A stretch of 9,690 nt of DNA from Chloroflexia bacterium. Its GTDB lineage: Bacteria; Chloroflexota; Chloroflexia; Thermomicrobiales; UBA6265. How positions within the stretch are numbered: position 1 is the stretch's first letter; each line of letters starts with the position of its first letter. The notes beneath the pieces were generated by a model that was not told the DNA's origin, made no database searches, and worked only from the letters and a program-made list of their open reading frames with translations. This document shows positions 1 to 6,842 of the stretch, in pieces. Both the position numbers and the translations under genes were made by a program. The stretch spans positions 1 through 9,690 of the forward strand of contig JACCVE010000304.1 in the NCBI GenBank assembly GCA_013698285.1. Reading direction: 5' to 3'.

Positions 1-601
1 TCCCGAGCCACTCCCACAGGTCGGTGAGGACGAGATCGGTGAGGTCCGGCGAATTGCTGATCCAAGACAGCATCCCGATTTCATTGTCGAGCTGGACGCC
101 GATCACATTGCCGCCGTCGGGCTGCAGCCGGGGCACCAGCACCCCGGCGACCGCCGCGTACCAGCGTTGGGTCTCGGCCAGGAAGGCCGGGGCCAGGTAA
201 TCGACCGTCCGCGTCGGCGCCGGTTTCCCCTCCCAACTCACCGGGACGATCTCCGGATAGCGATCGTAGAGGCGGTGCGGCAGCCCTTCGTTCTTCAGTT
301 CGGCCATCACGAACGGGCCGGGTCGGGCGAAGAACCACAAGTCGTTCACCGCGCAGAGGTCGATGAACCCGGCCAGGTCCCGCTCCGGCCGGGACTCGCC
401 GGTCAGGTCGATCACGCCGTCGGCCCGTTCGTGCCACAGCCAGGGGATATAGGACGCGACCGCGTTGCCGCCCGCCTCCTTGAGCCGGTCGATCCGGTCC
501 TGCCAGACGGCGCGGTCGAGTCGAAAATAGTGGATCTCGCCGCTCATGATCAGGCGTGGGGCGCCGTCGATCAGGATCTGCTTGTCGACGATCTCGATCA
601 T
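1..601 (-). CDS. Glycoside hydrolase family 35 (beta-galactosidase type), N-terminal 200 residues; gene continues past the left edge
   Basis: Reading leftward from ATG at 601-599, the frame stays open to the edge and gives 200 residues. The N-terminus has the GH35 barrel pattern: LIMSGEIHYFR (residues 17-27), a PWLWHE segment (53-58), RPGPFVMAEL (93-102) and GVQLDNEIGML (168-178). In GH35 the glutamate after Asn in the last motif is the general acid/base, here Glu174. The nucleophile glutamate and the C-terminal domains lie outside the window. GAGGA sits four bases before the ATG, and no other in-frame start was found close upstream. I see no signal peptide, so the enzyme is probably cytoplasmic and acts on imported sugar. 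Family members remove terminal beta-galactosyl residues, but a few act on other beta-linked sugars, so the exact substrate is open. It is transcribed away from the transporter operon at 937, which suggests shared control. The family call is firm; the substrate is inferred. Confidence 0.9.
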   Translation of the reverse strand, partial: MIEIVDKQILIDGAPRLIMSGEIHYFRLDRAVWQDRIDRLKEAGGNAVASYIPWLWHERADGVIDLTGESRPERDLAGFIDLCAVNDLWFFARPGPFVMAELKNEGLPHRLYDRYPEIVPVSWEGKPAPTRTVDYLAPAFLAETQRWYAAVAGVLVPRLQPDGGNVIGVQLDNEIGMLSWISNSPDLTDLVLTDLWEWLG

Positions 602-632
602 CGCGTCCTCACGCCTCGGCCACCGGCGATCA

Positions 633-657
633 TCCCGCGCGACCGGGCGTCGCGGGA
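633..657. repeat. Inverted repeat in the GH35 leader
   Basis: TCCCGCG (633-639) and CGCGGGA (651-657) are perfect reverse complements. If two bases bulge on the left arm, pairing extends inward with AC (642-643) against GT (649-650), giving nine pairs around a 5-base loop. It lies 32 bases upstream of the GH35 start codon. It could be an operator for a dimeric repressor or a leader hairpin; the sequence alone does not decide. Confidence 0.4.
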
Positions 658-687
658 CGTGTGCCACGGACGAACGACCGCGCTCCC

Positions 688-722
688 GGCGTGGACCGGC
701 GTTGACGGGCGTGGACCGGCGT
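688..722. repeat. Four GGCGT boxes at exact 10-bp spacing (two 15-bp direct repeats)
   Basis: GGCGT occurs at 688, 698, 708 and 718, exactly one helical turn apart. Seen another way, a perfect 15-base unit (GGCGTGGACCGGCGT) occurs at 688-702 and 708-722 with a 5-base spacer. All boxes therefore lie on the same face of the helix. That is how several regulators that bind as tandem subunits recognise DNA, response regulators for example. The array is about 87 bp from the GH35 start and 215 bp from the binding-protein start. The repeat is directly visible; the regulatory role is inferred. Confidence 0.6.
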
Positions 723-936
723 CCGATTCCCTCGGGGTGTGCTCGTCGCGTTTTGTGAGATGTTGCCCAAGCGACCGCTGACGACGCTTCGTACACTGCT
801 CGCCCGCCGGAGAATGGGGGACGAGACGGACGACATCGACCACCGGACGAGGGAGGTGGTGAACGGGGATCAACCGGACCGACGCCGTGAAGTCGTTTGC
901 ACCGCGCGATGGTCACGCATCAAAGGGGATTCAGTC

Positions 937-2610
937 ATGCTGAAGTCAAAACCGATGGTGTTTTTGCTTTTGCTCGCCTTACTCGCGCCGATGCCGGCGG
1001 TGGCCTCGGCCGGGAGCCAGGCACCGTTCCACGCTGCCGTCGCCCAGGAGGGCGAGGCGCCGATCGAGAACTTGGACCGCGGCGACTTCGGGGGCGGCTC
1101 GAACCCGCAGCAGAATTTCAACCCCTTCTCGCCCACTGTCCTCAGCGGCGCGACCACCTGGCTGTTCGAGCCACTCATGATTATCAACGCCTACAGCTGT
1201 GAAGTGATCCCCTGGTTGGCCACGGAGTTCGCCTGGCCCGACCCGCAGACCTTACAATTCACCATCCGCGAGGGCGTGACCTGGAGCGACGGGACGCCGT
1301 TCACGGCCGAGGATGTCGTCTTCACCCACAAACTGGGGCAAGCCTTCCCGGCCCTGGACACCGACCAGGCCTGGGACGTGCTGACGGACGTGGTCGCCGA
1401 GGGCAACACGGTCACCTTCACGTTCAATACCCCGGCCGGCGCCCAGTTCTCGAATCTCGTCGACAACCCGATCCTGCCGAAGCACATTTGGGAAGCCCAG
1501 GCCGACCCGGTCACGTTCCTGAACGAGGAGCCGGTCAGCACCGGCCCGTTCCTGGTGGAGAGCTTCAACCCGCAACAACTGGTGATGGTCCGCAACCCGG
1601 ACTACTGGCAGGCGGAGAAGGTCCAGGTCCAGCGGCTGACCTACACCAAGACCGAAGCCGGCGGACAGGTTGCCCAGCTCGCACTGGGCGAGGGTCGCTA
1701 CGACTGGGCCGACCAGTTCCAGCCCGGCATCGAGGAGACCTACGTCGCGAAGGACCCCGAGCACAACAAGTACTGGTTCCCGGCCGGCGGCTCGGTCAGC
1801 CTGATGATGAACCACTCCAAGGCGCCGTTCAACGACCCCGCGTTCCGCCAGGGCATCGCCTACGCCTTCGACCGCGAGAGCATGGCTCAGCGAGCAGCCT
1901 TCGGGTACACGGGCGGGTCGACACAGGCTTTCTTGACGCTGCCGAACCAGGAGATCTACCTCGACCCGTCCATCCCGGACCAGGGCTTCCTGCCCCACGA
2001 CCCGGCAAAAGCCATCGAGATCCTGACGGCGGGCGGCTACGTGATGGACGGAGACTCTCTGACCAAGGACGGTGAGCCGGTCAACGTCACCTTCAGCGTT
2101 CCGGCCTCCTTCAATGACTGGGTGCAGGCCGCCGAGCTGGTCCGCGAGGGCCTCGGGGAAATCGGGATCAACGTCGAGATCGACTCCAAGGACCCGGACC
2201 TCGTCTTCGACGAGCGCAAGGCCGGCAACTTCGACATGACCTTCGACGCCCCCGGCGGCGGCTGCAACCTGTGGGCCGGGTACAACTACGCGCTGGGCGG
2301 CTCCGACGCCCCGACCCCGGTCGATACCCCGGTCGACTTCAACTACATCCGGTTCAACAGCCCCGAGACCCAGGCGCTGATCGACCAACTGCAGGGCGCG
2401 ACCGACATCGAGGCCCAGACGCCGATCGCCCACCAACTGCAGCAGATGATGATGACCCAGGTCCCCTTCATCCCGCTGTGGTATGGCCCGGTCTGGTTTG
2501 AGTACCGGACCGAAAATGCCGAGGGATGGCCGAGCGCGGAGAACCCGTACGCCCACCCCGGTAACCCGCTGGTGATCATCACCAACCTGGTCCCGCCAGC
2601 CGCGGCGTAA
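937..2610 (+). CDS. ABC transporter solute-binding protein, family 5 (peptide/oligosaccharide type)
   Basis: This 557-residue secreted protein should capture the substrate outside the cell and deliver it to the permeases encoded next to it. Residues 1-25 form a signal peptide: a short basic start, a Leu-rich core at 8-17 and an A-S-A cleavage site near 23-25. There is no lipobox cysteine. The mature part shows family 5 features: NPFSPT (62-67), FEPL (77-80), EFAWPD (97-102), a TIREGVTWSDGTPFTAEDVVF stretch (109-129) and STGPFLVE after residue 195. The only cysteines are Cys88 and Cys443. I chose ATG 937 because AAAGGGG lies about 8 bases upstream and it starts exactly at a signal peptide; the open frame upstream lacks a good start. 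The family includes binders of peptides, nickel and, in Thermotoga and some actinobacteria, beta-linked oligosaccharides. The GH35 neighbour and the aromatic GWPSAENPYAHP tail favour a sugar ligand, but that is inference. Confidence 0.9.
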   Translation: MLKSKPMVFLLLLALLAPMPAVASAGSQAPFHAAVAQEGEAPIENLDRGDFGGGSNPQQNFNPFSPTVLSGATTWLFEPLMIINAYSCEVIPWLATEFAWPDPQTLQFTIREGVTWSDGTPFTAEDVVFTHKLGQAFPALDTDQAWDVLTDVVAEGNTVTFTFNTPAGAQFSNLVDNPILPKHIWEAQADPVTFLNEEPVSTGPFLVESFNPQQLVMVRNPDYWQAEKVQVQRLTYTKTEAGGQVAQLALGEGRYDWADQFQPGIEETYVAKDPEHNKYWFPAGGSVSLMMNHSKAPFNDPAFRQGIAYAFDRESMAQRAAFGYTGGSTQAFLTLPNQEIYLDPSIPDQGFLPHDPAKAIEILTAGGYVMDGDSLTKDGEPVNVTFSVPASFNDWVQAAELVREGLGEIGINVEIDSKDPDLVFDERKAGNFDMTFDAPGGGCNLWAGYNYALGGSDAPTPVDTPVDFNYIRFNSPETQALIDQLQGATDIEAQTPIAHQLQQMMMTQVPFIPLWYGPVWFEYRTENAEGWPSAENPYAHPGNPLVIITNLVPPAAA

Positions 2611-2614
2611 CGGT

Positions 2615-2650
2615 GGGGGTGGTCCGAGGTCATTTCCTCGGGCCGCCCCC
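2615..2650 (+). promoter_or_regulatory. 15-bp mRNA hairpin between the binding-protein and permease genes
   Basis: The 5' arm (2615-2629, GGGGGTGGTCCGAGG) pairs completely with the 3' arm (2636-2650, CCTCGGGCCGCCCCC) using 13 Watson-Crick and two G-U pairs. The loop is the six bases TCATTT. It begins five bases after the stop codon of the binding protein and ends 26 bases before the permease ATG. No T run follows, so it is not a standard intrinsic terminator. In many ABC operons a hairpin here protects the upstream message from 3' exonucleases, so that binding protein outnumbers membrane subunits. That is the likeliest role. Confidence 0.65.
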
Positions 2651-2676
2651 TCGTAGTCCAGGAGGAGGGGTCACCG

Positions 2677-3666
2677 ATGATCTACTTCGTGCGCCGGTTC
2701 GCCGTCTTCCTCCTCACGCTCTGGGCGGCCATCACGCTCAACTTCATCATCCCGCGCCTGCAACCGGGCGACCCGGCCGAGCGGATCGTCCGCCGCCTGA
2801 ACCCGAACTCCCGCACCGTGGACCCCAACCAGGTCGAGGCGGTGCGAAAGATGCTGGGCCTGCCCGACACCAATATCTTCGAGCAATACCTCCAATACCT
2901 TCAAACGCTGGTCAGGGGCGAGTTCGGCGTCTCGTACTCTTATTTCCCCTTCACCGTGACCCACATGATCGGTCAGACGCTGCCGTGGACCCTGGTCCTG
3001 GGGGCAGTGACCCTGTTCATCGGGTTCGTCGTCGGGACCCTGCTCGGCGCCTGGGCGGCCTGGCGGCGCAACGGCCCGTTCGACTCAGTGACCACGCTGG
3101 GGGCGACCTTCCTCGGCACATTGCCCTCGTTCTGGATCGCGCTGCTCCTGCTCTACGTCTGCGCATTCAAGTGGGGCTGGTTCCCGGTCGGGGGCGGCTA
3201 CTCGGGCGATGCCCAGCCGGGGTGGAACTGGGCCTTCATCTCGTCGGCCTTCGAGCACTCGGTCCTGCCGGCGGTGTCGATCCTCCTGTTCGCCCCGATC
3301 GGCTGGATCCTGGGGATGCGGAACAACATGGTCACCATCCTCGGCGACGACTACACCCGCCTGGCCAAGGCCAAGGGGCTCTCGGAGCGGCGGATCGCCC
3401 TCTGGTACGGGGCGAGGGTGGCGGTCTTGCCGAACGTGGCCGGTCTGGCGCTGGCCGTGGGCGGCATCCTCGGCGGCTCGGTGGTGATCGAGCAGATCTT
3501 CTCCTATCCGGGGATGGGGCGCCTCCTGTTCGAGGCACTGCGCGACGGCGACTACCCGCTGATGCAGACGGTGTTCCTCTTCATCATCATCGGTGTCCTG
3601 CTGGCCGATCTGGTCGCCGACTTCCTGTACGGCGTGCTCGACCCGCGCGTTCGGCGAGGAGGATAG
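2677..3666 (+). CDS. ABC transporter permease, DppB/OppB type
   Basis: This 329-residue integral membrane protein is one half of the transport channel. It starts with a membrane segment at about 4-25, followed by the usual extracytoplasmic stretch with PGDPAE (30-35), LGLPDT (60-65) and GEFGVSYSYFP (81-91). Five more hydrophobic segments lie near 102-127, 137-163, 192-214, 249-275 and 294-320. The cytoplasmic EAA loop that docks on the ATPase is DDYTRLAKAKGLSERR (224-239). The C-terminus has the family pattern YPGMGRLLFEAL (277-288) and a closing LDPRVR. GGAGGAGGGG lies just upstream of the ATG. Length and layout are normal for the family. Only six bases separate it from the next permease gene, so the two are co-translated. 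It is called dipeptide permease by homology; the substrate depends on the binding protein and is probably a sugar here. Confidence 0.92.
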   Translation: MIYFVRRFAVFLLTLWAAITLNFIIPRLQPGDPAERIVRRLNPNSRTVDPNQVEAVRKMLGLPDTNIFEQYLQYLQTLVRGEFGVSYSYFPFTVTHMIGQTLPWTLVLGAVTLFIGFVVGTLLGAWAAWRRNGPFDSVTTLGATFLGTLPSFWIALLLLYVCAFKWGWFPVGGGYSGDAQPGWNWAFISSAFEHSVLPAVSILLFAPIGWILGMRNNMVTILGDDYTRLAKAKGLSERRIALWYGARVAVLPNVAGLALAVGGILGGSVVIEQIFSYPGMGRLLFEALRDGDYPLMQTVFLFIIIGVLLADLVADFLYGVLDPRVRRGG

Positions 3667-3672
3667 GCGACC

Positions 3673-4617
3673 ATGAGCATGTTGCAGCAGGGCGAGACCC
3701 CCACCGTCTCCGACGCCCTCCCGCTCGACGAGGAAGGAGCGGTCGAGCAACAGACCCGGGCCAACCGGCGATTCAGGGTGCCGGGTTGGCTCGGCATCCT
3801 GTGGGAGAACCGCAAGTCCCGGGTCGGCCTGGTGATGCTGGCGATCTTCCTCATCGTTGCCGTCTTCGCCCCCCTCTTCTCCCCGCATGACCCGCGGTCC
3901 AACGATTTCGCGCCGAACCTGGACCCGGGCAGCGGGCATCTCCTGGGCACCACGACCAAGGGCGAGGACATCTTTTCCCAGTTGGTCTACGGCGCGCGGA
4001 CGTCGTTGATCGTCGGGGTGGTCGGCGGTCTCCTGGCGACCGCGATCGCGCTCGTCATCGGCCTCACGGCTGGCTACCTGGGCGGCACCGTCAACGAGGT
4101 GCTGACGTTCTTCATCAACCTGGCGCTGGTCGTGCCGATCTTACCGCTGATCGCGCTCCTCTCGGCCTACGCGCCCGGGCAGGGGCTATGGGTGGTCATC
4201 CTGATCATCGGCCTCACCGGCTGGGCATCTGGGGCACGGCTCAAGAAGGCCCAGATCCTGACCCTGCGCTCCCGCGACTACATCACGGCAGCGGTCTTCG
4301 CCGGCGAGGGTCTATGGCAGGTGATCTTCCGGGAGATCATGCCGAACATGATCTCGCTCGTCGTCGTCGGCTTCATGGGATCGGCGATGGGCGCGATCGG
4401 CGCCGAGGCGGGCCTCGCCTTCCTGGGCTTCGGGAACCCGGAGACCATCTCATGGGGCACGATGAGCTACTGGGCCAACAACCAGGGCGCGCTGGTCACC
4501 GGCCAGTGGGCCTGGCTACTCGCGCCCGGTCTGGCCCTGTCCTTCCTGATCATGGCCCTGACCCTGGTCAACTTCGGCGTCGACGCCCTCGGCAACCCCC
4601 AGCTGCGAGAGGAATAG
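3673..4617 (+). CDS. ABC transporter permease, DppC/OppC type
   Basis: This 314-residue protein is the second channel subunit. A hydrophilic N-terminal tail of about 40 residues precedes the first membrane segment (50-69). The family signature LGTTTKGEDIFSQLVYGARTS (91-111) follows; the canonical form has GTD and GRD, so residues 93 and 98 differ slightly. Further hydrophobic segments are near 113-137, 146-168, 171-187, 226-250 and 279-300. The EAA loop is RDYITAAVFAGEGLWQVIFR (201-220). AFLGFGNPETISWGTM (249-264) matches the usual FLGLG..P..SWG motif near the C-terminus, followed by a Trp-rich stretch. GAGGAGG lies about ten bases before ATG 3673; a second in-frame ATG is at 3679 and could be used instead. 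The gene sits six bases after the DppB-type permease stop. Confidence 0.92.
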   Translation: MSMLQQGETPTVSDALPLDEEGAVEQQTRANRRFRVPGWLGILWENRKSRVGLVMLAIFLIVAVFAPLFSPHDPRSNDFAPNLDPGSGHLLGTTTKGEDIFSQLVYGARTSLIVGVVGGLLATAIALVIGLTAGYLGGTVNEVLTFFINLALVVPILPLIALLSAYAPGQGLWVVILIIGLTGWASGARLKKAQILTLRSRDYITAAVFAGEGLWQVIFREIMPNMISLVVVGFMGSAMGAIGAEAGLAFLGFGNPETISWGTMSYWANNQGALVTGQWAWLLAPGLALSFLIMALTLVNFGVDALGNPQLREE

Positions 4618-4628
4618 GCCTCGTCTTT

Positions 4629-4644
4629 CGACTACCGACTACCG
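4629..4644. repeat. 7-bp tandem repeat in the spacer before the ATPase gene
   Basis: CGACTAC is repeated twice in tandem plus two more bases (4629-4644), and CGACT recurs at about 4650. The 57-base spacer around it (4618-4674) is pyrimidine-rich and ends with the ribosome-binding site GAGGAG (4663-4668), six bases before the ATPase ATG. I see no hairpin or terminator in it. It is likely slippage-derived spacer sequence. Confidence 0.4.
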
Positions 4645-4674
4645 TCTCCCGACTCTCGTCCCGAGGAGTCACGC

Positions 4675-6540
4675 ATGTCACTCTTGGCGGTGGACCAACT
4701 CGACGTCACGTACTTGACCAGGAAGCGACCGCCGGTGCAGGCCGTGCGCGGGGTGAGCCTCACGATCGGGCCGGGGGAGTTCGTCGGCCTGGTCGGGGAA
4801 TCGGGCAGTGGGAAGTCCACGCTCGGCAACGCCACGATCCGGCTGCTCAGCCGGCCCGGCGAGATCACCGGCGGCACCGTCTCGTTCAACGGGCAGGACA
4901 TCACCGCGCTCGGCGAGGACCGGCTCCGGCCGATGCGCTGGCGGGACATCTCGACGGTGTTCCAGAGCAGCATGAACTCGCTGAATCCGGTCATGCCGAT
5001 CGAGGCCCAGTTCCGGGACGCGATCCAAGCCCATTCCCGCGCCTCCAACGGCCAGGTGCGAAAGCGGGTCGCCGAACTGCTGACCATGGTCGACATCGAC
5101 CCGTCGTTCATGCGCTTCTACCCACACGAGTTATCGGGGGGCATGAAACAGCGGGTGGCCCTGGCCCTGGCGCTGGCCCTGGAGCCCAAGTTCGTCCTCC
5201 TCGACGAGCCGACCACCGGTCTCGACGTGGTGGTCCAGCGGGCGATCCTGGAGCGGTTGCGGGTCATCCAACGCGAGCAGGAGTTCGCGGTGCTGCTGAT
5301 CAGCCACGACCTCGGCAGCGTGCTGGAGTTCTCGGATCGGGTCCTGGTGATGTACGCCGGAGAGATCGTGGAGGAGCAGGCCGCGGCGGACATGCTTCGC
5401 CATCCCCGCCATCCCTACTCCCGCGGCCTGCTCGGCTCCTACGCCAGCCCGACCGCGAAGACCATCGCCATCACCTACATCCCGGGGCGGCCCCCGGACC
5501 TCTCCAAGCCCCACCAGGGGTGCTTGTTCGCCCCGCGCTGCGTGGACGCGATCCCGCTCTGCCGGATGAAGGCGCCGGAGTTGCTGCCGCTGGGCGACGG
5601 CCTCGTGGCCTGCCACGTCGCCAAGATGCGGGCCGAGGCCGGACAACTGCCGGAACAGCAGGGGCGGAGCTGGCGCACGCAGGCGGCGGGGGCCGTCTTC
5701 ACCAAGCACACCGTGGCGAAGGACCCGACGGGGGCGGAAGACATCCTCCGCTTCGAGGGCGTCTCGAAGCTGTATACCCGGCGCCGGGGCTTCAAGACGA
5801 CCCTCGTCCAAGCGGTCGATGACGTGTCGTTCGTCCTCTCCAAGGGGCACGTCACGGCGCTGGTCGGGCAGAGCGGCAGCGGCAAGAGCACGATCGCCAA
5901 ACTCGTGACCGGGATCGAACGTCCCGACAGCGGCGAGATTAGCTTCGGGGACCTGCGCGTCGACCGCCTGGGTCGCCGCGGCCTGCGTGACTTTCGGAAG
6001 CACATCCAGATGGTGTTCCAGGACCCCTACTCCGCGCTCAACCCCGCCCACACGGTACTCAGCACCCTGATGCGCCCCCTCATCAACCATAAGGGGATGT
6101 CGCGCGGGCAGGCTCAGTCCCGGGCGCTGGAATTGCTGGAGACAGTGGGGCTGACCCCGCCCGAACGGTTCGGACAGCGCCACCCGCACCAACTCTCCGG
6201 CGGCCAGCGGCAGCGCATCGTGATCGCCCGGGCGCTGGCGCCGGAACCGGCGATCATCATCGCCGACGAGCCGATCTCATCGCTCGATGTCTCGATCCGG
6301 GCCGAGATCCTCGAATTGTTGGACGGATTGGTGCGCGAGCAGGGCATCGCGATGCTCTACATTACCCACGACCTGCTCAGCGCGCGACTCCTTGCCGACG
6401 ATATCATCGTGCTCAACGAGGGCAAGGTCGTCGAGGCCGGGAGGGCTGAAGACGTGATCGCCAATCCCCAGCACGCCTACACCCAACTCCTCCTCCGCTC
6501 GATCCCGAACCCCTTCGTGGAGGAGACGGCGGCCGACTGA
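4675..6540 (+). CDS. Fused two-domain ABC transporter ATPase (DppD-DppF type)
   Basis: A single 621-residue protein carries both nucleotide-binding domains that drive the transporter. Domain 1 has Walker A GESGSGKST (41-49), signature LSGGMKQR (153-160), Walker B FVLLDEP (173-179) and switch His211. It ends with the DppD/OppD C-terminal extension, HPYSRGLL followed by four cysteines (283, 289, 296, 313) in the CLFAPRC...C...C pattern that can bind an iron-sulfur cluster in this family. A hydrophilic linker of about 35 residues (318-352) joins it to domain 2, which has Walker A GQSGSGKST (398-406), FQDPYSALNP after about 451, signature LSGGQRQR (507-514), Walker B AIIIADEP (526-533) and His565. 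Both sites look catalytically complete. Usually these are two adjacent genes; the fusion fixes a 1:1 ratio. The start has GAGGAG six bases upstream. It is the last gene of the operon. Confidence 0.95.
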   Translation: MSLLAVDQLDVTYLTRKRPPVQAVRGVSLTIGPGEFVGLVGESGSGKSTLGNATIRLLSRPGEITGGTVSFNGQDITALGEDRLRPMRWRDISTVFQSSMNSLNPVMPIEAQFRDAIQAHSRASNGQVRKRVAELLTMVDIDPSFMRFYPHELSGGMKQRVALALALALEPKFVLLDEPTTGLDVVVQRAILERLRVIQREQEFAVLLISHDLGSVLEFSDRVLVMYAGEIVEEQAAADMLRHPRHPYSRGLLGSYASPTAKTIAITYIPGRPPDLSKPHQGCLFAPRCVDAIPLCRMKAPELLPLGDGLVACHVAKMRAEAGQLPEQQGRSWRTQAAGAVFTKHTVAKDPTGAEDILRFEGVSKLYTRRRGFKTTLVQAVDDVSFVLSKGHVTALVGQSGSGKSTIAKLVTGIERPDSGEISFGDLRVDRLGRRGLRDFRKHIQMVFQDPYSALNPAHTVLSTLMRPLINHKGMSRGQAQSRALELLETVGLTPPERFGQRHPHQLSGGQRQRIVIARALAPEPAIIIADEPISSLDVSIRAEILELLDGLVREQGIAMLYITHDLLSARLLADDIIVLNEGKVVEAGRAEDVIANPQHAYTQLLLRSIPNPFVEETAAD

Positions 6541-6738
6541 TACGAGATCCGGGTGCATGTTCGGTGATCGTTCAGGAGTCATACGAAGTTCGGATGCACC
6601 ATTGATGTTCGACGAGCATCGTCGGGGAGGACCTCGTGTCCGCCCGGGTTACGATGGAGCGGCACGCCGGTGCTCACCGGTGCTCCAATGGCCGCGTGAT
6701 AATCCGGATTCCGTATCACCGTGTTGCCCACGGCCGAC

Positions 6739-6755
6739 ACACCTCGTAGAGGTGT
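6739..6755. repeat. Perfect 7-bp hairpin with 3-base loop
   Basis: ACACCTC (6739-6745) and GAGGTGT (6749-6755) pair perfectly around GTA. Downstream on the plus strand is TGCTTGCC, not a T run, so a terminator role for the ATPase operon is possible but weak. Confidence 0.4.
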
Positions 6756-6771
6756 TGCTTGCCGCGCCATT

Positions 6772-6842
6772 CCAAGGTAGGTACGTTGCATATCACGCCG
6801 TACGTTAGGCTGGAGGGCGCGGCGCGCGGCGCCCTACCTTGG
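6772..6842. repeat. Compound inverted repeat with potential three-way-junction fold
   Basis: CCAAGGTAGG (6772-6781) and CCTACCTTGG (6833-6842) are a perfect 10-bp inverted pair. Inside are two further pairs: GTACG (6781-6785) with CGTAC (6799-6803), and AGGGCGC (6814-6820) with GCGCCCT (6829-6835). The last overlaps the outer right arm by three bases. A consistent fold keeps seven outer pairs (6772-6778 with 6836-6842) and both inner hairpins, with the GC hairpin stacked directly on the outer stem. GTACGTT also occurs twice as a direct repeat (6781, 6800). It could be a bidirectional terminator, a small RNA or the relic of a small palindromic element. Confidence 0.45.

Larger units (their letters stand above)
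602..936. promoter_or_regulatory. Divergent control region between the GH35 gene and the ABC transporter operon
   Basis: This stretch separates two genes transcribed away from each other, so both promoters and any shared regulator site should be here. Visible structures are an inverted repeat at 633-657, four GGCGT boxes at 688-722, an AT-richer patch around 748-770, and a TACACT (792-797) that could be a -10 box for the rightward operon but has no good -35 at normal spacing. A 6-bp inverted repeat (ACCACC 839-844, GGTGGT 855-860) falls in the probable leader of the binding-protein gene. The reading frame of the transporter gene stays open back to about 739, but I see no good start there. I find no convincing small gene. 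Confidence 0.6.

Noticed and set aside
792..797. TACACT as the -10 of the transporter operon promoter
   Set aside because: No acceptable -35 lies 16-18 bp upstream and there is no TGn extension, so I did not list it as a promoter of its own.
739..936. N-terminal extension of the binding-protein frame
   Set aside because: ATG 937 has a proper ribosome-binding site and begins a signal peptide. The longer form would bury the signal peptide behind charged residues.
1252..2556. 434-codon open frame on the minus strand inside the binding-protein gene
   Set aside because: It is antisense to a well-supported family 5 binding protein and arises from GC-rich codon bias. Its translation is Val/Asp/Gly-rich with no domain motif.
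2615..2650. Reading the post-binding-protein hairpin as a transcription terminator
   Set aside because: There is no T run after the stem, and the downstream genes are clearly the same operon.
2613..3890. 425-codon plus-strand frame over the DppB-type permease
   Set aside because: It is a shadow of the real permease, which has a ribosome-binding site and family motifs in a different frame.
4188..5822. 544-codon plus-strand frame across the permease/ATPase junction
   Set aside because: It overlaps two clear genes in another frame and its Pro/Arg/Gly-rich translation has no recognisable motif.
5131..6192. 353-codon minus-strand frame inside the ATPase gene
   Set aside because: It is antisense to intact Walker and signature motifs, and its composition is typical of a shadow frame.
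6579..6791. 70-codon minus-strand frame in the convergent intergenic region
   Set aside because: It has no ribosome-binding site, no GC bias at third positions and no recognised motif, and it overlaps inverted repeats. It is mentioned only as possible remnant coding.
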